Source: Aplectana chamaeleonis (Eukaryota > Nematoda > Chromadorea > Rhabditida > Cosmocercidae). Taken from it: DNA of 64,000 bases. A program made the translations under genes and the position numbers. Positions 41,285 through 49,977 of the stretch are shown here, piece after piece. The number at the start of each line of letters is the position of its first letter. Position 1 is the first letter of the stretch. Location of the stretch: contig JAPDOI010001328.1 of the NCBI GenBank assembly GCA_029168955.1, positions 1 to 64,000 on the forward strand, read 5' to 3'. The notes beneath the pieces are model-generated. The model worked only from the letters and a program-made list of their open reading frames with translations. It had not been told where the DNA came from and did not search any database.

Positions 41285-41440
41285 AAATTCTAGGAGAGGC
41301 AAATCGGTTGGAACTCAGAATGGACGGAGCAGCCTGCGGCTGCACTGTGGGCAGGGGAGGAAATCCCTGGGTGTAGGCTGATATTCCCGTGAGGCCAAAT
41401 CCTAGGAGGGCAATTCGGTTGGAACTCAGAATGGACGAAG
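41285..41440. repeat. Diverged terminal monomers at the array edge
   Basis: The last units share GGTTGGAACTCAGAATGG and AGGAGGGC/AGGAGAGGC, which are not seen inside the array. Homology stops shortly after GGACGAAGGAAAAC near 41,440. Edge monomers that escape homogenisation are expected to diverge in this way. Confidence 0.8.
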
Positions 41441-42816
41441 GAAAACTCCGGGTACCACCCCTCCCTACCTTTGGCAAACGGTTAGAACCTCGGGTTGGCG
41501 AAACCAGGGCATGGTTGCGAAATATTTGCTCAATTTCAACTCACGTCGCGCGCGTTTTCTACCCGTACGAGAAATCTTCCCCGACTTTCGGTAGGAGGAT
41601 GGGACCTCCGAGAGGGTGCCATCTCCGGTGCCATCATAGCGGGGGGGCACTATGGCGCGATGCGCTTGGCCGCGCACATTTTACCGTGCCGCACTAAAGT
41701 TGAGCACATACCCGGGATTTCCCTCCCCAGCCAAAATCAGGAGAGTCATTGCGGCACGAAAATATGGGGGTGGTCAAGTGCTATACAACAGTGGTCCCCC
41801 CGCTGCAATAGCACCTCATCTCCTTCCCCCTCCCCCTCCAGAAGACGGGCCCAATCCAGAAGCACCAGTCTTTCTCAGATTTTCTTATGCTTCTACAAGC
41901 TGCCATGAGTAACACCCCAACAGAACAAAAAATAAATAAAAACAAGAATTGGAAACAAATAACAGTCAATGAAAGCTGACCGACTGACCTGGCGAGATGT
42001 GCTTGAAAAGGACATTCAGCCAGATTATGTGGACAATAATTATTGCATCGGCTGGGAGATCGTCAAGCTAAGGCCGGACTCTCACGGAATTGGCACAGCA
42101 ACCACCGCTTGCATAGAATCCGATCCCCAGTGAAAATCTGAAATATAGTGACAGAAATATTATAGTTACAGAAGTGGCGAATCACGGAAATTGCGATAAA
42201 ACGAATTTCAGCCACTGAGAACCTAAGGAAACAAGAAGGAAACAAAAATTGAAAAACTTGAGAACAAAAAAAAAGAAATTTAGAGCTCGGGCGTCGAATT
42301 CGAGAAGTGGTACGTACCTTACGTACAAAACAATGTAAAAATCGTTTGTACAGTTCATTGGCGCGCCCCAATGCCAATGTACATAAAATTTAAAGGACTT
42401 TTATTTTTTACATGCCGGAACTCGTCCGCGCCAACATTTTTTCAATGGAAACTGCGGGTCGACGCTAAGTTTCGGACGAGTTCCAGTGCAGCCTCCGCTC
42501 CTCCTTCTTTTTCGGTTCTTTATTAGTAGAGGATATGTAACATAAGCCTTCTGAAACAAATGGGATAGATGAGACAGTAGAGAGAGCATAGTTGAGCGAC
42601 CGATGGCTTCTAATCGACGTGAAGAATCGATAAGATCATTGAACTTAACGATTTTGTGGCCATCGACAACTCACAGAGATTGAAAACAAACAAAATGTTG
42701 CCTACGGATACAGATGGCTTTCGACTGTGTGGCGATGTCGCAATGCAGTGCACGACGACGCGATGCACCATCCAGCCGACGCTAAGGGGTCGAATAGAGT
42801 CCCGCCGCTGAAAGGA
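41441..42816. other. Array-flanking single-copy-looking DNA, no gene recognised
   Basis: The first 400 bases are GC-rich (GTCGCGCGCG, a GGGGGGGCAC run), after which composition turns AT-rich. An open frame of 137 codons lies at 41,495-41,908 and overlaps a second open frame of 86 codons on the same strand. Neither shows a domain, a signal or a repeat. No splice-site context makes an exon convincing. I see no RNA gene. Confidence 0.5.
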
Positions 42817-42838
42817 GCGGCGCGGCGTGCCGCGCCGC
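42817..42838. other. Perfect 10-bp GC hairpin
   Basis: GCGGCGCGGC, a two-base GT loop, then GCCGCGCCGC: a perfect stem made only of G and C, in a locally GC-rich patch of AT-rich DNA. No T-run follows to suggest a terminator. It may be the centre of a decayed palindromic element. Its role is unknown. Confidence 0.7.
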
Positions 42839-43204
42839 CCAAGATTTGTCTACGCCGCCGATCTCCAACTACTATGATCGGGCCGCGGCAAACTGGAGCG
42901 GCGACGCGCTTTTGCGTACTACGTACAGGGCTATGCACCTGACATCTAAATATGTAATTTACTGGTGAGATTAGCCAAGTTGGAGCTAGACAATTTCACA
43001 GCGGCTTGAGTCATGTTTAGTGTCTCGAATAAGAAAAGAATATATATGATTTCAAGATAGACCAATTGACAATCAGAGCTATTTCAGAACCTGAGGATTC
43101 TCCCCTGAAAATGGATTTCGTGGTCGATGTACACCTCTTCCACTATCTTGTATTCATTTTTATAGGATTATAACTGTAATATTTTTTACTTACGTAATCA
43201 CTAG
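42839..43204. other. Unannotated AT-rich interval
   Basis: No open frame of note, no repeat structure and no RNA gene are seen here. Confidence 0.4.
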
Positions 43205-43830
43205 AATTGGGGGCGAATCGAAAAGTTATTCGAAAGAATATTCGAACAAATGGAATATTCGATATATTTGAAAGCCACAATTTCTAATTTTTGAACGATT
43301 CGACTTGTTCGGGATTTCGAACTTTAAGTTCTCTCGGGTATTCGGTTAATTAAGGGAAATAAATTGTTTCTTATCCAGTTATCGATTCTTTTGGAATTCT
43401 GCATTGATAGGTATTTCGGATATTCGATTCATTCGGGATTTCAAATTAATTGGTTTTCCGAATATTCGCTTTTTTGACAAACTTAAATATTCAGTTATCC
43501 GAATATTCGGACAAGTTTGGGTCGCGGCATTCCAATACTCTCTGTCACTGGTAAAAAACTGGAGAATATTCGTTAATCATTCTGGAATAATTCGAGGATT
43601 CTAATTTTTATCTGAATATACGGACAAATCTTGCGATTATTCGAATCGAATAGAGGATAAGTTTTTGAAAATTCTCATTAATTTCAAAAAAACGGAGAGT
43701 CCTTCAATTATTGTTTTTAATAACTTATTCAACATTTTAAAAATTGTGTTATTCGACGAAATTCATTCAATCGGAAATTTGAAAATGTCTCACACAAATA
43801 CATTTAATCATACGGTGAATTTGTAGAAAA
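43205..43830. repeat. TTCGAATATTCG-rich degenerate tract
   Basis: The words TTCGAAT, GAATATTCG and ATTCGGA recur every few tens of bases on both strands. There is no fixed period. The same vocabulary fills the tails of repeats A and B and a tract at 63,180-63,370. This suggests related decayed repeat sequence rather than chance composition. Confidence 0.55.
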
Positions 43831-44249
43831 AAGGGTTTATTCGAAAAACTCATTAGCCCGAGTTTTTTGCAGAAGTGTTCATGCGAACTATTTGTTTCTT
43901 CGGCGTATTCTAAAAACATGGTAATCGGATCATTAATTCATTGGAAACCTAGCGTCTAATGTTCCTGTCTTGCACTCACTATTACTTATCGTGGCAACTC
44001 TACCTTTTCGAAAATTAGTTATTCATAGAAGACCTGCTTTCAGCTGAGAATAAGCTTCTCAAATGGAAATATAGATAAACGTGATTCAAAAGTTACGTGG
44101 GAGTTTTCGAATTCAAAGATCAGAAAAAAATGAGCACTTGAATTGGTGTTGAAATCCTTAAAACTCTTCAAAAATCACGTTTCACCAGCCCAAAACCTTA
44201 CGAATTGAAGTGGCATTGATGTACTTGCACAGCAAAAGAGGCATTCACC
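43831..44249. other. Unannotated AT-rich interval
   Basis: Nothing recognisable. There is no open frame or internal repeat that I can support. Confidence 0.4.
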
Positions 44250-45770
44250 TCAGACAAACTCAAATGTCCACAGCAGGTTGAAGCACCTGTTTCTCGAGCA
44301 ACCGGCGATAGCAAGTTCTTTCGGGAGATTAACATAGACCTATTATCGACCTGTTATCGACCTGTCGATAGCAGGTTCACAGCAGGTTGACGAGGCAACA
44401 CATCTTACCGCCGGTGACGATTGATCGTCCAAATCTCCGAATGCTCAACCAAATATTCAGTCGGTTGCGCAATTGAAGAACCTGCTTTTGTTTTTTTTTG
44501 TCTTAAGTGAAGCACATCTGTTTTTGTTTGATAACGCGCAAATCAGGCCTTGTATTGACTGGAATTATTACTCAAATAGTGTTCAAGAGATTTTTGTAGT
44601 ATTCAAATATTATAGTCTCTTGGGATTTTACTATGAGTATTTTTTCGAACACCAGGTGTATTTGGAGTCTTGAAACATCCTTTTTTGAGAATTCGATTTC
44701 GTCGTGATTTTTCATTGTTCTGCTTCTCGCTTCATTGGAGGTTTCATGTTTTTCGCCTCTCGTGTATTCCGCTAATTCGGGAGATCGAAAACTTCTTTGC
44801 TTTCGTTTAGGCCAACTGTCCGTTTTTCGAATATTTGTCTCAATTCAGCTTACATCTTAATTACCTATCAAAAACGTTGTTCATTTGTACAAGTATATCA
44901 CTTGAAAACCATTCGAACTTCGAAATCGATTACTTGCTTCATTTTTTGTACAAATGTTCACACGTAAAACAATTGAATCGAGTATGTGATCTATTTTTCA
45001 ACTTACTCGTTTATATAAGAAATTCTGAAGAACTCACACCAGGTTTTCAAATCAATGGGAGACTATGAAAATCACAATCGAGAAATTCTCCTCATTTCTC
45101 ATTTGATCTAGTTTGATGATGTGATTACATAATAGACATGGACAATCGTCGTTAGGTTTTGAATGAAGGAATGATTGAATTATCGCGTTTTTAGAACACC
45201 TCAGATGGATGAGTAATACGGATAGCCACTATAGAAAAATTTCTAATGAATAAGTTCTTTCGATTATATTCACTTCAAAATTAACGAATGAACGAGTAAA
45301 TTCGAAGGAGGCATTCTTTAAAATTTCGGATGAATTTTCGAATACAGCGTTTTTGAAATCTCGGAATGAGTGAATAGAATCGGGCAAGGTCTCCTTTTTT
45401 TTGACCGAACGATTGTTTTAGAAAACCTGTCTTCTATTCGAGGCAAATGAATACTTGGAAAATATATTCGAATAGTCGAATGAAAATTAGCTTTTTCCGA
45501 TATATTTCCGAAAAGATCCTGAATACTTTCTGCACATTCTTTCTCAATATCCAAACATTTGAATTTAGTGACACAAAATTGGCGGACTACTCAGAAAATC
45601 GAAAATTAAAGGTCTCCGAGCTAAACCAAATACTCCAGAACCCGACTGATTCAAATTTCTGAACGAATCGAAGGCTTGAAAAAGCGAATATGAAAATTCC
45701 CAAGCGAAACCAACATTCGAAAAAATCAGAATTTGGAATGTCCGGTTGAGTCGAATATAAGAATACTCAA
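44250..45770 (+). mobile_element. Dispersed repeat, copy A, with 11-bp iterons
   Basis: This interval aligns along most of its length, in the same orientation, with 58,278-59,640. Shared landmarks in order are CAAACTCAAATGT(C)CACAGCAGGTT, an iteron cluster, GGCAACACATC, ATTCAGTCGGTTG, TTTTGAATGAA and a tail rich in TTCGAAT words. The copies are clearly diverged, with many substitutions and small indels. There is no open reading frame longer than about 80 codons, so the copy is non-autonomous or decayed. The class is unknown, and I cannot see terminal inverted repeats or a target duplication. Confidence 0.7.
44336..44391 (+). repeat. 11-bp iterons in repeat A
   Basis: GACCTATTATC, GACCTGTTATC, then GACCTGTCGATAG, followed by two inverted AGCAGGTT half-sites. 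Directly repeated 11-mers run into a dyad (CCTG...CAGG). The arrangement is conserved in copy B at 58,367-58,420. Such layouts can be protein-binding arrays, but no binder is known here. Confidence 0.75.
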
Positions 45771-45841
45771 CTTTTCTAACTACTTGAATTTATATCACTC
45801 AGGCGCCCTTGGTCTGGGTCAGAAGTGCGGCGGCACGCTGC

Positions 45842-46427
45842 TTAGGCCCCCGTCATAGACGGTGGATCTACTGAGTCCCACCGGGTCGATACGCATCGAA
45901 TTCGTGGAAGACGGGTGCAAAAAAATCAACCCACTGAGTCCGACTGCGACCGTCTGATGCCCACCGCAATCCCCCCGGTCGATACTGATATTTATCATGC
46001 GTACAAGGGCGGGGCCAATGCACCGACTGAGTCCTACTGAGTCCCACTGAGTCCCACCGAAATCGTCCTCACACCACCCGGTCGATATAGGTGTTTTTCA
46101 CGTGATTTGGGTGCATTTTTTTCGGCCGACAGCGACCTGCCGAGTCCCGCCGCATCTCGACTCTCGCCGTCTGCGCTCTGCCCCACGTACTGCTGATACG
46201 GAAATCAGATTCAGACATGTTGAAAACAAGAAAAATCAGCCACCAAACACGTTCCGATTCACAGCTGAAGTGATAATCGTCACTATCAATTGCGTGTTTC
46301 GCAGAGGAGTTGGTTGGCGCTGGAGGCAACCGCACTCAGTGGGACTCAGCAGGTTTTTCCACCCCGGACTCATTCGGACTCAGTCGGACTCAGCAGGTTT
46401 TTCGACGAAGTCTGACCGGGGCCTTAA
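45842..46427. mobile_element. MITE-like element X with ACTGAGTCC subterminal repeats
   Basis: The ends are inverted: GGCCCCCGTC at the left and GACCGGGGCC at the right, flanked by TTAG and TTAA. Inside the left end ACTGAGTCC occurs five times (45,870; 45,933; 46,026; 46,036; 46,046), the last three at exact 10-bp spacing. Inside the right end the reverse form GGACTCAG(T/C) recurs at 46,342, 46,376 and 46,386. There is no coding capacity. Mirror-image subterminal repeats are typical of transposase-binding sites; the family is not recognised. Confidence 0.7.
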
Positions 46428-46916
46428 AGGCACAGGACACCCAAAAAAATAATTTTCGGATTCTATGCTCATCTTGGAGAGAGTCACACGCTGATCACAG
46501 TGATATCTCTGGAATCGTCCAAGACCTCCTTTGAACAGAGATATGGCTCTTCTAAGATGCCCAGATTTTGAGGGTGAAAAACTGGTGGACGAGTTGTCTC
46601 AGGCCTGTATTTCTCTTCATTCGCAGTCACTGTGTGAAAGAAAGCCAGGATAAGGAGACAGTCCGGTAATGGACTGAAGAACGCCGACTTGTTGGAATTC
46701 ATCCATCCAACGAGCCGCTATCGATTTCGAAAGTCTGTTAGGAGGTCGGGCCTGTGGTGGTGAGCAAAGGGGGTCGGGCCTGTGATGGTCGCTTATATCT
46801 CGCTTATTTTGAGGAAATGAGATCTGGCATTCGGCACGTGTTATACAGGAGGGGTCTTCTACACAATTACATGAAAATCTCAAAATTTATATTTGAGGGT
46901 GTACTGTGCCTTTAAA
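46424..46916 (-). mobile_element. TTTAAA-flanked MITE L
   Basis: An element of about 490 bp with inverted ends AGGCACAGGACACCC and GGGTGTACTGTGCCT, bounded by TTAA and TTTAAA. Along its length it is the reverse complement of element R (49,912-52,431 without its insert). Shared stretches include the CTCGTCCACC region, the GGTCGGGCCTGTG duplication and CACGTGTTATACAGG. It gives the empty-site state for the insertion in R. Nematode genomes are known to carry palindromic element families with TTTAAA targets, and this fits that type. Confidence 0.8.
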
Positions 46917-47416
46917 GGCAGCAGACACGCTCAAAAATGGTATCGATTTTATTACATAAATCAAAGGTTTGGAGCTGGTTGTATTGGGAACTGACAAAAA
47001 AAACGGACGAAAACTGTGTGCAAATAGAGGAATAACGGTTATTTCGTTATCAAGTGAAAGTGGACGAGTTTTACGGCGCGGTTGAAACAGCGAATATTAG
47101 CAACAAAACGGTTGAGATAGAGAAGCCGATATACTCTTACAGCCCCCTACTGGGACGTTCACCTCGTTGGAAGCATCAAGAACCAGCCAAAGGGACCGTA
47201 TTAGTACTATCAATCTGGACGAGTTTGTATTTTGGGGCGGGGTTGCAGAAGCTCAGGGGCGGGGTTGCAGAAATTTTTCGATTTGCATTGCTGAAATTTA
47301 GTAGTTGTGACTCGTTTTTAACGCTTCCAACGGCATGAGCAGTCTACTAGGAGCCATGCGACTTCAGAAACGTAGTTATCTCAGCAACTTTTTCGAGCGT
47401 GTCTGCTGCCTTTAGA
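46911..47416. mobile_element. TTTAAA-flanked MITE N
   Basis: About 500 bp with a perfect 17-bp inverted end, AGGCAGCAGACACGCTC, whose reverse complement ends the element before TTTAGA. It shares its left TTTAAA with L and its right junction with M. The interior holds a direct repeat of GGGGCGGGGTTGCAGAA about 22 bases apart and an open frame of 94 codons without recognisable features. It is a different family from L, R and M except for the target motif. Confidence 0.75.
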
Positions 47417-47784
47417 GGCAGAGTCCAAGTTCAGGGACAAAATCTGAGGTTTCCATATGATCTTAAAACAGACCCACCAGATCTAGCACCTGCCAAGTGC
47501 GAGCTCTCAATTCCTCCGAATCAGCGAGAAACAGGAGGAAGCCACCCTGGGGCGCCCACATCAGGAAGCCACCCTGGGGGCGCCCACATCAGGAAGCCAC
47601 TTTGGCACGCCCCTTTTACGGTCTTTCGAGCTCAACAGTGGCGAGATGAGCGATGATTTTCGATGAATTGCGCCGTTCATCCCTTCATTCTCAGCCTCTC
47701 TATCTATTCAGGTCAGTTCGTACACATTGCTTGCAAATGACGGAATTTAGAAGCCCCGGACAACTCGTCCACCATGCTTCCGCA

Positions 47785-49774
47785 CTCAGAACTTTCCAGC
47801 CTAGGTTGTTGCGTCTAATTAGCCCAATTCCTTGTTACATGCGTCTTTACAGGGTCGAAGACGTCGTTTCTTGTCACTTGCACGTATGAAAGACGCAAGT
47901 AACATACGAGGGGGCGTGTATGGTAAGTGCGTCTTTCGGAAGAGACCACAAAGACGCAAGTAACAAACCGTTTAGACGCAAGAAAGCTACTCAAATTGTT
48001 TATGACGAGTGCGGCTTTCACAACTGATTGATTTCTCGTCGATAACCACTACATTTCACCTTTCCCCGATAAGTTCATGTGTTTTGCTGATAAGAAAACT
48101 TTCTCAGACTTTCATTTTGTTCGTGATTCTACGAACTATATTTCAAAACAAGGCGGTAGCGTACGACTGCTGTCTTGTGCTTACTGAAGTCGGGACATTG
48201 ATCCTAGACATGACTTTCACACATCCTGGGCTCCTCAAGTATTTGCGGTGTTCGTGAAAAATAAGGAAACCGCGGAGCTGTAGACGACGAGTATACTCGT
48301 CCGCGCGTACCTTAACGCTTTGTCGGCGTCAAATCTAAAACTCAAAATCCACATATTACATAGAAATTCGTGCGATCCGCAATTTTACGCCCTGAAATTC
48401 GGTTTGAACTTACATAGGCAACCTGATTCTTTCTGGTATAGAGCGCAGTGCAAAGTATAGGTCCACTATAAATTCCGCATTTTCGCTAAATTACGATTCG
48501 CGCTTCACGAAAATACGAAATTCAGTTACGCACAGTTACGTGTCCACGGTGAATATCGTCTCCTAATTTCGTCGAAAATTAAAACAATCGGTAGCTCACT
48601 GCCGCATTAGAGTTATAAACGTACAGAGACGGGTCTAGAAAAGCCACTATGAGGCCATAATTTTGCGTTTTCCGGCGCCCTTTTGTCTTAACCCTGTTCA
48701 TGATGGTCAATTTGAGAATCCGAAGAAATATTTGGAATCAGGATCGAGAGTACTCTCTTTTAGCATTTGCACTATTTGCCATACTTTGTACAAAGCATTT
48801 AGGCGTAACAGCATGGACACATTTGCTCATAAATGCCTTAATTGCGAAATTGCGATTCGGGTTGATTGTTTCTTGTCTAATTTTGCCTACATATCTCGTT
48901 GAAGAGGGAGCCATGTGTTACTCCAGAAAAAAGAGCACACGATGCTGATTCCCAATATCTTTTTAGATTCCCAAATGGACCCTTTTGAACAGAGTTATGG
49001 AAAAAGAGCGAAAGAATGCTTTTTAGCGTTTTTGGGCCAAAAACGCCAAAGTAATGGCCAGTATTGCAGTAACAACGTTTCTCTGCAGTAGGTATCTGCG
49101 AGCTCGAGGTATGAAACAATCTTCCTGAGGAAGGTTAAATCTCATAGTTATTCAATAATAATCAGTAATAATCTCAATGTCATATTGTTTTGTTCTTTAT
49201 TTGTTAACTACAAGAACGTAGGAACCTTAAGCTATCCATTAATGCACTTGTCGTAGTCAAATATGAAGATAATTAGTGTTTTTGCCCACGAAGATTGGGC
49301 CGTTGCCGTAGTTATCGTCATGCACATGTTGAACATCGATTGCGAACTCACGCGATGCACGGCGCGCCTCATAAGGGCAAGTCGTTGTCATTTGGAATAA
49401 ATAGTTCATTGGGCTCTCCCGAGTCCACAACCGCCGCCCTGGCGAGGGCTCTGATATCCATAGTGTATTGGGCACGCAAACGTAGAGTAAGGCGCCTGCG
49501 TGTTCAGCGTTTGTTACATGCATCTTTAAGGAAGAATCCATGCGCCTTTGATGTAAGGCGCCTGCGTGTTAAGCGTTTGTTACGTACGTCTTTGGGGAAT
49601 GATTCATGCGCCTTTAATGTAAGGCGCCTGCGTGTTCAGCGTTTGTTACATGCGTCTTTGAGGAATGATACATGCGTCTTTAGTTCTAGGTATTTGCGTC
49701 TTTATGGTATGTAGCATGATGCTATCAGACTACATACTTATAAGGCGGAAATAGCTAGGCTGGAAAGTTCTGAG
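47785..49774 (+). mobile_element. Element E1: 1,990-bp TIR element, copy 1
   Basis: It begins with CTCAGAACTTTCCAGCCTAG and ends with the exact reverse complement of that 20-mer. It is present again as an inverted, near-identical copy E2 at 49,978-52,003. Near the left end GTTACATGCGTCTTT-like motifs occur in both orientations (47,834; 47,889; 47,950). At the right end they recur within a 66-bp minisatellite. A 16-bp palindrome GACGAGTATACTCGTC lies at 48,286-48,301. Apart from the 139-codon minisatellite frame there is no sizeable open frame, so it is non-autonomous. The superfamily is not recognised. Confidence 0.85.
49489..49710 (+). repeat. 66-bp minisatellite in E1
   Basis: AAGGCGCCTGCGTGTT starts at 49,489, 49,555 and 49,621, an exact 66-bp period, followed by a partial unit. 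Each unit holds CGTTTGTTACATGCGTCTTT-like sequence. Because 66 is divisible by three, a 139-codon open frame (49,295-49,714) shows a 22-residue repeat (VRRLRVQRLLHASLR). This is explained by the period and is not evidence of a protein. Confidence 0.85.
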
Positions 49775-49977
49775 CAGCTCACTTTTTGAGGAGCCATAAC
49801 TTCGTTTCCAGGGGAGTCCTGTACGATTCCAGAGACATCTTTAGAATCAGCGTGAAACCATTTCAAGATAGGCAGAAAAACAGAAAAACGAATCTAGGGT
49901 TGGACTGCGCCTTTAAAGGCACAGTACACCCTCAGATATGAATTTTGAGATTTTCATGTGAATGAGTAGAAGACCCC

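Larger units (their letters stand above)
1..41440. repeat. 112-bp tandem satellite array (about 370 monomers)
   Basis: The same 112-base unit repeats head to tail from the first base to about 41,440 with no non-satellite sequence inside. A monomer runs from CTAGGAGGTG through GGTCGAAACCCAG, the dyad GTGCAGCCTGCGGCTGCAC, TGTGGGCAGGGGAGG, AAATCCCCGGGTGTGGGC and TGATATTCCCGTGAAGCC. Indels at the GCAGGGGAGG stretch give 109-bp and 110-bp forms, and an extra G after CCCCGG gives 113 bp. Subfamilies are marked by GTCAAAAC/AATAGAC/CTATGGG, GTCGAAAC/AATGGAC/CTGTGGG, GCGAATTGG/AAAGGAC/GCGACT and others. CpG is kept at about five sites per monomer. The start lies outside the window. I do not recognise it as a named satellite family. 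The function is unknown; centromeric, subtelomeric or other heterochromatic roles are all possible. Confidence 0.97.
47411..49917 (+). mobile_element. TTTAAA-flanked MITE M, split by element E1
   Basis: About 517 bp of host element interrupted by 1,990 bp of E1. Its ends are AGGCAGAGTCCAAG and TTGGACTGCGCCT. It is a diverged member of the L/R family in the same orientation as R: shared features are the GCGCCCACATCAGGAAGCCACC internal duplication at the place of CACCACAGGCCCGACC in R, CAACTCGTCCACCA, GAGCCATAAC and ACGATT(C/T)(C/T)AGAGA. Confidence 0.7.

Noticed and set aside
1..41440. Many open frames of 60-332 codons on both strands, with peptide repeats such as HLLEFGFTGISAHTRG
   Set aside because: All six frames of the same monomer are open at some point, stops recur at the CTAGGAGG site, and length depends only on monomer length remainders. 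There is no start context, codon bias or non-repeat domain.
1..41440. CRISPR-like array
   Set aside because: The whole 112-bp unit repeats with no unique spacers, copies diverge by subfamily, and the context is eukaryotic.
1..41440. CENP-B box in the satellite
   Set aside because: On the minus strand GGGTTTCGACCAATTTGCAC has TTCG and the central A, but lacks the required CGGG at the correct distance.
1..41440. RNA polymerase III B box or tRNA-derived origin (GGTCGAAACCC)
   Set aside because: It is one base short of GGTTCGANNCC, there is no A box at the proper distance, and no tRNA fold can be drawn.
42817..42838. Bacterial-type intrinsic terminator
   Set aside because: There is no T-run after the stem, no upstream gene, and the context is eukaryotic.
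47785..49774. Autonomous transposase gene in E1 or E2
   Set aside because: Apart from the 139-codon minisatellite frame, open frames are all under 100 codons, and none shows a transposase motif.
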